Source: Yeosuana marina (lineage in GTDB: Bacteria; Bacteroidota; Bacteroidia; Flavobacteriales; Flavobacteriaceae). Taken from it: a stretch of DNA of 64,000 bases. Numbering within the stretch: the stretch's first letter is position 1; each line of letters starts with the position of its first letter. This document shows, piece after piece, positions 48,929 to 58,145 of the stretch. The stretch spans positions 527,631-591,630 of the forward strand of contig NZ_JAAKGI010000003.1 of the NCBI RefSeq assembly GCF_011762485.1, written 5' to 3'. A program made the position numbers and the translations under genes. Under the pieces are notes generated by a model. It searched no databases and was not told the origin of the DNA. It saw nothing but the letters and a program-made list of their open reading frames with translations.

Positions 48929-50050
48929 ATGAGAAAAACTATACTTTCAATTATTGGAGTTTTATTAATTATTACCTCCATTTTTTTTGCAAAATCTTTA
49001 ATTGCCAGTAAAAATAAACCAAAACCAATTCTTGAAAAAGTGGTAAAAACAGTGTTTATAGATACGGTAAGAAATAGTCAAATTCAGATAGAAATACCAG
49101 GAAATGGTAGTTTGGTGGCTAAACGTCGTGTTGAGATTTACTCAGAAGTTCAGGGTGTTTTTAAGACAAGCAATGTGTTGTTTAAACCAGGGCAAATGTA
49201 TAAAGCAGGACAAACTTTAATTAGTATAGATGCATCTGAATATTACGCAACTGTTCAATCGGCCAAAAGTAATTTATATAATGCCATAGCCGCTATTATG
49301 CCTGATTTAAGATTAGATTTTCCTGAAGTTTATCAAAAATGGCAACAGTATCTTAATGCATTTGATTTAAGTAAAACTGCACCAAAACTACCTGAAATAA
49401 CTTCTGAAAAAGAAAATTATTTTATAACAGGACGTGGTATCGTTTCTAGTTATTATAATTTAAAAAATCTAGAGCAACGTTTATCTAAATACACAATAAA
49501 AGCTCCATTTACCGGTATATTAACAGAAGCATTGGTAACTGAGGGGACCTTAGTAAGAAATGGTCAAAAATTAGGAGAGTTTATAGATCCATCGCAGTAT
49601 GAAATGGAAGTGGCAATTAGTAAATCATTTGCCAGTTTACTAAAAGTTGGAGAAGAAGTACGGCTAAATAATTTAGATAAAACAAATTTTTATACTGGAA
49701 AAATTTCAAGAGTTAATGGTAGTATTGATAAAACAACACAAACAATTACTACTTATATTGATGTTAAGAATCCTAAATTAAAAGAGGGAATATATTTAGA
49801 AGCCAATATAAAAGGAGAAATAGTAAAAGATGCTATAGAAATTGATAGGAATTTATTACTTGAAGACAATCAAATATTTGTATTGGCAAAAGGAATGTTA
49901 AATACAATTCCTGTAACTCCAGTCTATTTTTCCGATACTAAAGTAGTTTTAAAGGATGTTCCAAACGGAACGATAATTCTTAAACGACCAGTTCCAGGTG
50001 CGTATGTAGGTATGCTGGCAAAACCTTTTGATGCTAATGCTAACCAATAA
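48929..50050 (+). CDS. RND efflux periplasmic adaptor
   Basis: A membrane-fusion protein (373 aa) for the RND pump encoded next. N-terminal anchor (about 5-24), lipoyl/barrel-sandwich region (GSLVAKRRVEIYSEVQGVF; KAPFTGILTEALVTEGTLVR), a short hairpin, and a beta-barrel region. A TAAATTTG box at 48895-48902 lies 26 nt upstream of the start and could be the promoter of this three-gene operon. The substrate is unknown. Confidence 0.9.
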   Translation: MRKTILSIIGVLLIITSIFFAKSLIASKNKPKPILEKVVKTVFIDTVRNSQIQIEIPGNGSLVAKRRVEIYSEVQGVFKTSNVLFKPGQMYKAGQTLISIDASEYYATVQSAKSNLYNAIAAIMPDLRLDFPEVYQKWQQYLNAFDLSKTAPKLPEITSEKENYFITGRGIVSSYYNLKNLEQRLSKYTIKAPFTGILTEALVTEGTLVRNGQKLGEFIDPSQYEMEVAISKSFASLLKVGEEVRLNNLDKTNFYTGKISRVNGSIDKTTQTITTYIDVKNPKLKEGIYLEANIKGEIVKDAIEIDRNLLLEDNQIFVLAKGMLNTIPVTPVYFSDTKVVLKDVPNGTIILKRPVPGAYVGMLAKPFDANANQ

Positions 50051-50053
50051 TAT

Positions 50054-53000
50054 ATGAGAAAACTAATTACGTATTTTATTAGATATCATGTTGCGGTTAA
50101 CATTTTTATCATTGCTTTTTTCTCGTTTGGGATTATAGGTTTATTGTCATTAAAATCGTCCTTTTTTCCGTTAACCGATTCTAAAATAATCAATATCAAT
50201 ATAACCTATCCTGGAGCGTCTCCTCAAGAAATTGAAGAGGGTATTGTATTACAAATAGAAGATAACCTTAAGGGTTTAAAAGGAGTTGATAGAGTTACAT
50301 CGGTATCCAGAGAAAATAGTGGAACCATAACTGTTGAAATTCAAAAAGGAGAGAATATAGACTTCATGCTTCTCGAGGTAAAAAATGCAGTTGATAGAGT
50401 GTCGTCCTTTCCAACAGGTATGGAACCCTTAATCGTTGCAAAGCAAGAAGCGGTGAGGCAAACCATTTCTTTTGCGGTAAGTGGAAAAGATATTCCACTA
50501 GCCACCTTGAAACAAATTGCTAGACAAATTGAAAACGATCTGCGAACTATTGACGGTATTTCTCAAATAGAATTATCTGGTTATCCACAAGAGGAAATTG
50601 AGATTGCCGTTAACGAGACTAGTTTACTGGCCTATAATTTAACCTTTGATCAGGTTGCTCAAGCTGTTAGTTTATCAAATATTTTAGTTACTGGAGGTAA
50701 TATAAAAACTGATGCAGAAGAATATTTAATACGGGCTAACAATAAAAGCTACTATGGCGATGAGCTTTCAAATACCATTATAAAGGCGTCTAATGATGGG
50801 AAAACCGTTAGGTTAAAAGATGTAGCCATTATTCGCGATCGATTTGCTGAGACGCCAAACGCTTCTTATTTTGACCAGAAATTGTCTGTTAATATTACGA
50901 TTACTAGTACCAATAGTGAAGACTTAATGTCTTCGGCAGATAACGTAAAAAAATATATAGAAGAGTACAATCAAAAGTATAATAATGTTCATCTAGATGT
51001 TGTTAGAGATCTGTCAGTTACCCTAAATCAGCGTACTCAATTGCTTGCCGAAAATGCTATTATAGGAATGTTATTGGTGTTGTTTTTCTTATCACTTTTC
51101 CTGAATACAAGAGTTGCTTTTTGGGTAGCTTTTGGTTTACCCATTTCCTTTTTAGGGATGTTTATTTTTGCTGGACAATTTGATGTAACTATTAATGTGT
51201 TATCTCTTTTTGGGATGATTATCGTTGTTGGTATTTTGGTCGATGATGGTATTGTGGTTGGTGAAAATATCTATCAACATTACGAAAAAGGAAAATCTCC
51301 TATTCAAGCTGCTATTGATGGGACTATGGAGGTAATTCCACCCGTTGTTTCGGCTATTATTACCACGTTATTGGCATTTTCATTATTTTTCTTTTTAGAA
51401 AGTAGAATTGGTGAGTTTTTTAGCGAAGTATCTGTGATTGTTATGCTAACGCTTGCAGTTTCATTAATAGAAGCTCTTATTATACTGCCTGCTCACTTAG
51501 CACATTCAAAAGCACTACATAAAATAGAAATTGAAAAGCATCCTTCAAAGATTAAACAGTTTTTTGCTAAAATGCGGGAAATAAACAAAATTGGGGATAG
51601 ATTTATGCGCTTTTTACGTGATAAAGTTTATAGCCCAACTTTGGAGTTTGTTTTAAAATTTAAGCTATTATCCTTAGGAATTTTTGTTTCATTATTGATT
51701 TTAACATTTGGGGCCATTGGAGGAGGCGTTATAGGCGTAACCCTTTTTCCTTCAATAGCAAGTGATACTGTTTCGATAGAACTAAATATGCCTAATGGAA
51801 CGAATGTAAAGGTTACAGATTCTATTATTTCAATGATTGAAGAAAAATCTTTTATTGTGAATAAAGAATTTACTGAGAAATATTTAAAAGGAACAGGTAA
51901 GGAACTTTTTGAGAATACAATTTTAACCTTAAATAGTAGCTCAAGTGCGCGATTGCAATTAAACTTATTGCCAGGAGAAGAACGTCCAGATGTTATCAAT
52001 TCTTCATTAGTTGCTAACAGGTTAAGAGAATTAGTAGGACCAGTAATAGGAACAGAACGTCTTATTTTTGGTTCAGGAGGAAATTTTGGTGGAAGCCCAG
52101 TTTCTGTATCCTTATTAAGTAATAATATTTCAGAATTAAAGACAGCAAAAACAGAGTTAAAAGCCTATTTAGAGCGTAATCCGTTATTAAAAGATATAGA
52201 AGATAACGATCCTGCAGGCATTAAAGAAATTCGTTTACAATTAAAAGAAAATGCTTATTTATTAGGCTTAGACTTAAGAACTGTTATGAACCAGGTAAGA
52301 GCTGGGTTTTTTGGAGTACAAGCACAACGTTTTCAAAGAGGTCAAGACGAAATACGAGTTTGGGTTCGTTATGACAGAAGTAATAGAGAGTCAATCAATG
52401 ATTTAGATGATATGCGAATTGTAACACCATCTGGCGATCGTGTTACTTTAAAAGATATTGCTACCTACGTTATAGAAAGAGGAGATGTTGCTATTAACCA
52501 TTTAGATGGGCAACGCGAAATTCAGGTGTCTGCAGATTTAAAAGATCCAAATAGCAGTGCAACCGATATATTAGAAGATATAAGAACGGTTTTTATTCCA
52601 GAGTTACAATCTAAATATCCAACCATTTCCGCCTCCTATGAAGGTCAGAATAGAGAAGCTACAAAACTCTCAAGGTCTTTAAAAAGTGCTGGTGGTATTA
52701 TTTTGTTACTTATCTATATTACCATTGCTTTTACTTTTAGAAGCTATAGTCAACCTATTTTACTGTTGTTATTAGTTCCTTTTAGTTTAACCGCTGTAGC
52801 TTGGGGACATTGGTTATTAGGGTTTCCTGTTAATATTATATCGTTATTAGGTATTATTGCTTTAATCGGAATTATGGTTAATGATGGTTTGGTGCTCATT
52901 GGAAAATTTAATAACAACTTAAAAGATGGAATGAAATTTGACGAGGCACTTTTAGATGCGGGTAAATCTAGGTTTAGAGCTATCTTTTTAACCTCTTTAA

Positions 53001-53251
53001 CAACCATTGCAGGATTAGCGCCATTATTATTAGAGAAAAGCCGTCAAGCTCAATTTTTAAAACCAATGGCTATTTCAATTTCATTCGGAATTTTTTATGC
53101 TACCATTTTAACACTATTGCTGTTGCCTGTATTTATGTCTTTTAGTAATAGTATTAAGAAAAATGTAAAATGGTTGCTAACAGGTAATGAAGTGACTAAA
53201 GAAGAGGTTGAACGTGCCATAAAAGAACAAATTGAAGGAAATGAAGAATAG
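50054..53251 (+). CDS. RND-family efflux pump (AcrB/HAE-like)
   Basis: An inner-membrane pump of 1065 aa with twelve membrane segments in two halves, and two large periplasmic loops. The start MRKLITYFIRYHVAVNIFII and the TM4 relay GIIVVVGILVDDGIVVGENIYQ (given in outline) with its two Asp residues mark an RND proton pump. YPGASPQEIEEGIVLQIEDNL in the first porter loop is family-typical. It is 3 nt downstream of its adaptor and overlaps the channel gene. Confidence 0.93.
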   Translation: MRKLITYFIRYHVAVNIFIIAFFSFGIIGLLSLKSSFFPLTDSKIININITYPGASPQEIEEGIVLQIEDNLKGLKGVDRVTSVSRENSGTITVEIQKGENIDFMLLEVKNAVDRVSSFPTGMEPLIVAKQEAVRQTISFAVSGKDIPLATLKQIARQIENDLRTIDGISQIELSGYPQEEIEIAVNETSLLAYNLTFDQVAQAVSLSNILVTGGNIKTDAEEYLIRANNKSYYGDELSNTIIKASNDGKTVRLKDVAIIRDRFAETPNASYFDQKLSVNITITSTNSEDLMSSADNVKKYIEEYNQKYNNVHLDVVRDLSVTLNQRTQLLAENAIIGMLLVLFFLSLFLNTRVAFWVAFGLPISFLGMFIFAGQFDVTINVLSLFGMIIVVGILVDDGIVVGENIYQHYEKGKSPIQAAIDGTMEVIPPVVSAIITTLLAFSLFFFLESRIGEFFSEVSVIVMLTLAVSLIEALIILPAHLAHSKALHKIEIEKHPSKIKQFFAKMREINKIGDRFMRFLRDKVYSPTLEFVLKFKLLSLGIFVSLLILTFGAIGGGVIGVTLFPSIASDTVSIELNMPNGTNVKVTDSIISMIEEKSFIVNKEFTEKYLKGTGKELFENTILTLNSSSSARLQLNLLPGEERPDVINSSLVANRLRELVGPVIGTERLIFGSGGNFGGSPVSVSLLSNNISELKTAKTELKAYLERNPLLKDIEDNDPAGIKEIRLQLKENAYLLGLDLRTVMNQVRAGFFGVQAQRFQRGQDEIRVWVRYDRSNRESINDLDDMRIVTPSGDRVTLKDIATYVIERGDVAINHLDGQREIQVSADLKDPNSSATDILEDIRTVFIPELQSKYPTISASYEGQNREATKLSRSLKSAGGIILLLIYITIAFTFRSYSQPILLLLLVPFSLTAVAWGHWLLGFPVNIISLLGIIALIGIMVNDGLVLIGKFNNNLKDGMKFDEALLDAGKSRFRAIFLTSLTTIAGLAPLLLEKSRQAQFLKPMAISISFGIFYATILTLLLLPVFMSFSNSIKKNVKWLLTGNEVTKEEVERAIKEQIEGNEE

Positions 53252-54554
53252 ATTTATTTTTTTAATCGTATTGCTAGTAGTTTCTAAGGTGTTTTCTCAA
53301 CAGATGTTAACACCAAATGAAGCTGTAGCTTTGGCTTTAGAAAATAATTACGGTATTAAACTGGCCGATAATCAAAAAGAACTTGCAAAAAACAATGCGA
53401 GTGTTTTAAATTCTGGATTTTTGCCAACTGTATCTGGAAATGCCGGAGCTACCTATAACATAGACGATACTGAAGCAGAATTTTCAAATGGAAACATAAC
53501 TGTTTTAAATGGGGCAGAAAGTTCGCGTTATAATGCATCAGTGAATTTAAATTACACTTTGTTTGATGGTTTAGGCAGAAGTTATAATTACAAACAACTT
53601 AAAGAAGGATATCATTTAAGTGAGCTTCAGGCTAGAGAAACCATTGAAAATACGGTTTTTCAGTTATTTACTATTTATTATAATGTAGCTCAAATAACAG
53701 AGAATACCGCTGCTTTAAAGCAAACTTTAGCCATTTCAAACGATAGGTTGCTTCGGGCGCAGTATCAGTTTGATTATGGACAAAATACTAAACTAGATGT
53801 TTTAAATGCGGAAGTTGATATTAATAACGATAGCATTAATTTAATAAATTCCAAGCAGCAGTTAAAAAATGCTAAACGTGATTTAAATGTTGTTTTTGGA
53901 AATATTTTAAGTAATGATTTTGATGTTACTACATCCATTGAATTTAATGTTATTTATAATAAACAAGAGCTTTTTAATAAAGCAAAAACAAGAAATACAG
54001 CACTGTTACAAATTGAAAAAAATATTGACATAAGCGGGTTTGATATAAAGTCGGGCAAGTCGGCGTATCTGCCTACTATAGGTTTAACAGGAAGTTATGG
54101 CTGGAATAGAAATAATAACAATGCTGCTTCATTTTTAGCAGTTTCAACCAATACAGGTCTTTCCGGAGGTTTAAACCTTTCTTGGAATTTATTTGATGGA
54201 GGCAATACCATCACAAGAGTTAAGAATGCTAAAATAAATCTACAAAATCAACAATTACAGAAAGAGCAATTACTAGTTACTTTGGAGCGAGATTTTAATA
54301 ATGCTTGGGACGATTATCAGAACAAATTGAATATTTATAAAATTAGAGAAGACAATATTTTTACTTCTGAAAATAATTTTAATCGAACCGAAGAAAAATT
54401 TAAAATGGGTCAAGTAAATTCTATCGAATTTAGACAAGCTCAGTTAAATTTGTTAAACTCTGAATTAAGTCGTAATCAAGCTAAATATGAAGCTAAGTTA
54501 GCAGAATTGCAGATGCTTCAGATTTGTGGTGAGCTATTAAATGTGAATTTTTAA
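53241..54554 (+). CDS. TolC-family outer-membrane channel
   Basis: The outer-membrane component (437 aa) of the RND operon. Signal peptide to about residue 20 (VVSKVFSQQM), then TolC-like helical repeats (LTPNEAVALALENNYGIKLAD; FNRTEEKFKMGQVNSIEFRQAQ in outline). The ATG at 53241 overlaps the pump stop by 11 nt; an alternative in-frame ATG three codons earlier is also possible. Confidence 0.91.
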   Translation: MKNRFIFLIVLLVVSKVFSQQMLTPNEAVALALENNYGIKLADNQKELAKNNASVLNSGFLPTVSGNAGATYNIDDTEAEFSNGNITVLNGAESSRYNASVNLNYTLFDGLGRSYNYKQLKEGYHLSELQARETIENTVFQLFTIYYNVAQITENTAALKQTLAISNDRLLRAQYQFDYGQNTKLDVLNAEVDINNDSINLINSKQQLKNAKRDLNVVFGNILSNDFDVTTSIEFNVIYNKQELFNKAKTRNTALLQIEKNIDISGFDIKSGKSAYLPTIGLTGSYGWNRNNNNAASFLAVSTNTGLSGGLNLSWNLFDGGNTITRVKNAKINLQNQQLQKEQLLVTLERDFNNAWDDYQNKLNIYKIREDNIFTSENNFNRTEEKFKMGQVNSIEFRQAQLNLLNSELSRNQAKYEAKLAELQMLQICGELLNVNF

Positions 54555-54615
54555 ATTATCTTATATTAAGAATCAATTAATTACCTTATTTAAGTTATTG
54601 TTTTGGTTCTTACAG

Positions 54616-54658
54616 TTCATCGAATAGTACTTGTTAAAATTTACCGTATTTCATCGAA
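54616..54658 (+). promoter_or_regulatory. Repeated TTCATCGAA motif upstream of the LRR gene
   Basis: TTCATCGAA occurs at 54616-54624 and 54650-54658. The second copy lies in TTACCGTATTTCATCGAAAA. The core TTTCATCG is also the arm of the inverted repeat upstream of gldK, which hints at a shared regulator. Confidence 0.35.
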
Positions 54659-54724
54659 AAAAATGGGTTTTAGTCTTGATTTAGCCTAATTTCGTAAGAG
54701 AATTAATCCCAAATTTATTCGACT

Positions 54725-55549
54725 ATGAAAACCTTAAACTACACAATTGTCTTATTTTTTATATCAGTATTTTCTTTTGCCAATGTATCTCAAAAAGAAA
54801 AAGCAGCTTTAATTGCTTTGTATAATTCAACCAATGGCGCCCAATGGAATTCCACATGGGATTTAAAGTCCTCTGAGTACACTTGGTATGGTGTAAAAAT
54901 AGAGGATAATAAAATTGTAGAATTAAGTCTTCAGTTTAATAATCTCCAAGGAACCTTACCTGAGGCAATAGGAGATTTGGTTAACCTAAGAAAGCTTAAT
55001 TTAGGGTTTAATAAATTAAGCGGAACATTACCATCTTCTATTAAAAATTTACAAGAGTTAACATCTTTAGAATTATTTATGAACGGATTTGTTGGTAATA
55101 TACCTAGTGAATTAGGTGAATTAAAAAATCTAGAATCTTTAAAATTATATAGTAATAAATTTACTGGACAGATTCCAGTAGCACTTACGAGATTAACCAA
55201 TTTAAAAGAACTTTTGTTAGGAAGCAATTTTTTAACGGGTACAATACCAAGTCAAATAGCATCTCTAAGTCAATTACATAAGTTAAGTTTAATTGATAAT
55301 AAGTTAGGAGGGCAAATTCCAGTAGAACTTGCTCAACTAAAAGATTTGGAAGAGTTAATACTATCAAAAAATCAATTAACAGGTGATGTTCCGACAGAAT
55401 TTTTGAGTTTAACAAAGTTAAATACAATTATGTTAAGTGATAATAAATTAAATGAAGATTATATAAGTATTTCTGGGAAAAATCCACCAAAGTTGATGCA
55501 GTTGCAGGTGGATAGTGCAACAGCAACTATGGATATTGAAAAAGAATAG
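54725..55549 (+). CDS. Exported leucine-rich-repeat protein, plant-type repeats
   Basis: An exported protein (274 aa) with a signal peptide (residues 1-20, SVFSFANVS). It has about seven LRRs with a 24-residue period of the plant-like type, for example LRKLNLGFNKLSGTLPSSI and LESLKLYSNKFTGQIPVAL, where GTLP/GQIP/GTIP mark the repeats. No C-terminal type IX sorting domain or lipobox is seen. A role in binding is likely, but the partner is unknown. A terminator follows. Confidence 0.85.
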   Translation: MKTLNYTIVLFFISVFSFANVSQKEKAALIALYNSTNGAQWNSTWDLKSSEYTWYGVKIEDNKIVELSLQFNNLQGTLPEAIGDLVNLRKLNLGFNKLSGTLPSSIKNLQELTSLELFMNGFVGNIPSELGELKNLESLKLYSNKFTGQIPVALTRLTNLKELLLGSNFLTGTIPSQIASLSQLHKLSLIDNKLGGQIPVELAQLKDLEELILSKNQLTGDVPTEFLSLTKLNTIMLSDNKLNEDYISISGKNPPKLMQLQVDSATATMDIEKE

Positions 55550-55580
55550 AATAATAAATCGTTAAAACAATTTACTTTTG

Positions 55581-55615
55581 AATAGACAATATATATTATA
55601 TTGTCTATTTTTTTA
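55581..55615 (+). terminator. Intrinsic terminator after the LRR gene
   Basis: AATAGACAATATA pairs with TATATTGTCTATT around a 3-nt loop and is followed by TTTTTT. It lies about 30 nt after the LRR stop. Confidence 0.85.
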
Positions 55616-55626
55616 TTTAAAAAAGT

Positions 55627-55809
55627 ATGCATGAACATCATTTTATTTGTCCGCATTGTTGGCAAAACATATCTATGTTGTTGGATGATTCAATCTCTAA
55701 GCAAGATTATATTGAAGATTGTGAAGTGTGTTGTAATCCAATTCAGATTACTTTAAAATTTAGTAATTCTGAATTGATAGATTTTCAAGCAGATAGCATT
55801 GAGCAATAA
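55627..55809 (+). CDS. CPXCG motif-containing small cysteine-rich protein
   Basis: A 60-aa protein with two Cys pairs, CPHC near residue 8 and CEVCC near residue 33, that form a zinc-ribbon-like unit. It belongs to the CPXCG family by pattern and length (FICPHCWQNISMLLD, EDCEVCCNPIQIT). No function is established. It precedes the tRNA. Confidence 0.85.
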   Translation: MHEHHFICPHCWQNISMLLDDSISKQDYIEDCEVCCNPIQITLKFSNSELIDFQADSIEQ

Positions 55810-55827
55810 TATTTTCTAATTTTATAC

Positions 55828-55857
55828 TTGTAGAAATTAAAAAGGATTGTATATTTG
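55828..55857 (+). promoter_or_regulatory. Promoter of the initiator tRNA gene
   Basis: TTG (55828-55830), a 19-nt spacer and TATATTTG (55850-55857): an exact fit to the Bacteroidota TTG-N19-TAnnTTTG promoter. The mature tRNA begins about 65 nt after the likely transcription start. Confidence 0.75.
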
Positions 55858-55928
55858 CAATCCGAAATGATTTGGTCGGCATTATGAACCGAAAGTTAAA
55901 AGCTAAGTAAATCAGTTTATAATTAAAT

Positions 55929-56001
<73 letters not shown>

Positions 56002-56026
56002 CAAAGTATAAAGTATTTAAAAACAG

Positions 56027-56054
56027 CGGTTTAGTTTTCCTAAACCGTTTTTTT
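56027..56054 (+). terminator. Intrinsic terminator between tRNA-fMet and the integrase
   Basis: CGGTTTAG pairs with CTAAACCG around a 5-nt loop, followed by TTTTTTT. It ends 1 nt before the annotated integrase ATG, so it insulates the integrase from tRNA transcription. Confidence 0.85.
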
Positions 56055-57371
56055 ATGTCTACAATTAAACAAATTCTTACATTTGCATACGAAAGTGAAT
56101 ACGAAAGTGCATACGATTTGTCTTTAAAACGAAATTTTTCCAACCCAAAAATCTATTCCGCTGGCGGTGATCTAACAAAGCGCTGGTATGTTTATTTTTC
56201 ATTCCGAGATCCAAAGACCGGAAAATTAAAACGGGTGACCCCGTTTTATGGTGACGCCAATACCTATAAAACCAAAGAGGAACGCCTTTCCGTATTGGTG
56301 ACCTATAGAAAAGTACTGTTAAGGCTGTTAAAACAAGGCTATAGCCCTTATGAAGACAATACGGAGCTATACCAGAGGTTAAACTCAAAAGAAAAACCGT
56401 TAGAAGCACAAAACATAAAGCAGGAGGACACCAAAACTTCACAGGAAGCAACAGAAACACCTTCCATGGATTTGAGGGAGGCCTTTGATTTTGGATTGAA
56501 ACTAAAGGAAAAGCTGATCAACTCAAACACAAAAAAGAACTATGAAAATAAGATTAAACTCTTTTTACATTGGCTGGCGGACTCGCATCCAGAAATAAAA
56601 ACAGTACAAGCGTTGGATAAAAAGATCCTAACGGAGTTCTTGAACCATGTTTTGGCCAACACCTCACCACGTAACAGGAACAATTATAGAACGGATTTGA
56701 GCAGCATCATGCAAGTGCTGGAGGACAATGACATTATCGGACAGAACTTTATAAAAAAGATACCCGTATTAAAATCCATTCCGAAAAGAAACAAAACATA
56801 TACAGATGACCAGCAAGAGGAAATATTCAGTTACCTAGAAGAAAAGGATCCTTTAATGTTGCTGTTTATCAAGTTTATATCCTATAACTTTTTGCGTCCA
56901 AAGGAGGTATGCAGACTAACGGTCGGAGATATTAATCTAAGAGAGCAAATAGTGGTTTTTAAGGCAAAAAACAAACCATTGAAGACCAAAAGGATTCCAA
57001 GTATCATATTAAATGAATTGCCCGATCTATCACAAATGGATAAAGACCTTTTTTTATTTACCCCAAGTAAAATAGGAGGGACTTGGGACGCCCACGAAGA
57101 CAGCAGGAGAGAACACTTTACGAATCGATTTAAACGTGTGGTCAAAGACCCTTTCGGTTTGGATGAAAATTATGGACTGTATAGCTTTAGGCACACGTTT
57201 ATTACCAGTCTATACAGGACACTGGTAGAAGAATCATCACCATTTGAGGCCAAGAGTGAATTGATGCAGATAACCGGGCATTCGTCCATGGCGGCATTGG
57301 AGAAATACCTAAGGGACATAGATGCCGAGTTGCCTTCGGATTATTCCAATAAATTCAAGAAAAGAAAATGA
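56055..57371 (+). CDS. Tyrosine recombinase / integrase (Flavobacteriaceae element type)
   Basis: A site-specific recombinase of 438 aa. The N-terminal arm-binding part (to about 110; YFSFRDPKTGKLKR) is followed by a SAM-like core-binding domain (about 145-235) and a catalytic domain (about 245-425). Catalytic residues: Arg281 (FLRPKEV), Arg379 in YSFRHTFIT where the first His of HxxR is Tyr376, His409 in TGHSS, and nucleophile Tyr418 (EKYLRD). This is a phage/ICE-type integrase, not a recognisable integron IntI. The start is doubtful: a hairpin ends next to the ATG, and a TACATTTG box lies inside the first codons, so a TTG near residue 23 could be used instead. Confidence 0.88.
   Translation: MSTIKQILTFAYESEYESAYDLSLKRNFSNPKIYSAGGDLTKRWYVYFSFRDPKTGKLKRVTPFYGDANTYKTKEERLSVLVTYRKVLLRLLKQGYSPYEDNTELYQRLNSKEKPLEAQNIKQEDTKTSQEATETPSMDLREAFDFGLKLKEKLINSNTKKNYENKIKLFLHWLADSHPEIKTVQALDKKILTEFLNHVLANTSPRNRNNYRTDLSSIMQVLEDNDIIGQNFIKKIPVLKSIPKRNKTYTDDQQEEIFSYLEEKDPLMLLFIKFISYNFLRPKEVCRLTVGDINLREQIVVFKAKNKPLKTKRIPSIILNELPDLSQMDKDLFLFTPSKIGGTWDAHEDSRREHFTNRFKRVVKDPFGLDENYGLYSFRHTFITSLYRTLVEESSPFEAKSELMQITGHSSMAALEKYLRDIDAELPSDYSNKFKKRK
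56087..56118 (+). repeat. 12-bp tandem repeats inside the integrase N-terminal codons
   Basis: ATACGAAAGTGA, ATACGAAAGTGC and a partial ATACGA follow one another. They lie inside the first codons of the integrase, next to a TACATTTG box (56078-56085). They could be arm-type binding sites for the recombinase or its accessory factor. Confidence 0.45.
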
Positions 57372-58108
57372 GCAAACAGACCTTACATCAATTTTATCTT
57401 GACCTGATCCCAAACCTGCTGAATGAACTGTTTTTCTTTCTGTCAAAAAATGAGATCCGCGAGGATATTATTGAAAAGGTCGATTTTTTTAAAAAGTACG
57501 ATGTCCTCGACAAAGTATATGTAATTGATTATTACCAAGGCCCTATTGAGTATAAAAAGGGCAGAAACAACAATAGGGTTTTACTGAAGGGCAGTAATCT
57601 GGAACAGAACATATTCAATTTGATAGAGAAACGGAGTGAAGCCAACAAACAGGAGTTCGATTATGTGCTGAACAAATATTTTGAGCTGGTTGAGTACTTG
57701 TTCTTCGCCACTAATTGGATGAACACCAATCTGGCCCAAATCGTTCAAACAGATGATACCGTTATAGGACTGTTTCATTTACAGTTCATGAATTACAAAA
57801 AGCACTTTGAGGCTTTGGTAAGGCAATTTTATCCCAATAGAGAAGCAATCCCCAAGGGCAATTTTAATGCCCATGAAATCATAGAAACATATTTCCCAGA
57901 TGTTTTAAAAAGCCTTGAACAAAATAACAGCCTTAAATCTAACATCAACAATGCAGAAAAAAAGACAACCGAATTAAATAATGCCACCCATTTAGCAACC
58001 ACAACAGACAAAAAAACAAAGAGCACTGACAAGAAAGTGCTTATAACAGAAGAGGAAGCAGAAAAAATATTATTAAAAACATTTTTCAATATCAACATAA
58101 AAGATTAA
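57368..58108 (+). CDS. Integrase-linked protein of unknown function
   Basis: A 246-aa helical protein that starts on the last bases of the integrase gene (ATGA overlap), so the two are cotranscribed and probably coupled. No domain is recognised. Features: N-terminal helices (LTHQFYLDLIPNLLNELFFFL in outline), a Tyr/Phe-rich middle, and a Lys/Thr-rich low-complexity tail (about 195-225) before a last helix. Its role may be in excision or control of the element; this is inference from position only. A palindrome follows the gene. Confidence 0.7.
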   Translation: MSKQTLHQFYLDLIPNLLNELFFFLSKNEIREDIIEKVDFFKKYDVLDKVYVIDYYQGPIEYKKGRNNNRVLLKGSNLEQNIFNLIEKRSEANKQEFDYVLNKYFELVEYLFFATNWMNTNLAQIVQTDDTVIGLFHLQFMNYKKHFEALVRQFYPNREAIPKGNFNAHEIIETYFPDVLKSLEQNNSLKSNINNAEKKTTELNNATHLATTTDKKTKSTDKKVLITEEEAEKILLKTFFNINIKD

Positions 58109-58111
58109 ATT

Positions 58112-58145
58112 ATGCGTAAATTAAACGTATAATTTACGCATAAAG
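58112..58145. promoter_or_regulatory. Perfect 13-bp inverted repeat upstream of the zinc-ribbon gene
   Basis: TTATGCGTAAATT and AATTTACGCATAA are separated by 8 nt (AAACGTAT). The repeat ends just before the ATG of the next gene. There is no T-run after it, so it looks more like an operator than a terminator. Confidence 0.55.

Noticed and set aside
56077..56460. Minus-strand ORF of 127 codons inside the integrase
   Set aside because: It is a shadow of the integrase frame; the plus frame has catalytic residues and family motifs.
56055..57371. Calling the tyrosine recombinase an integron integrase (IntI)
   Set aside because: It has the N-terminal arm-binding layout of ICE/phage integrases, sits at a tRNA and not beside an attI, and I cannot see the IntI-specific insert.
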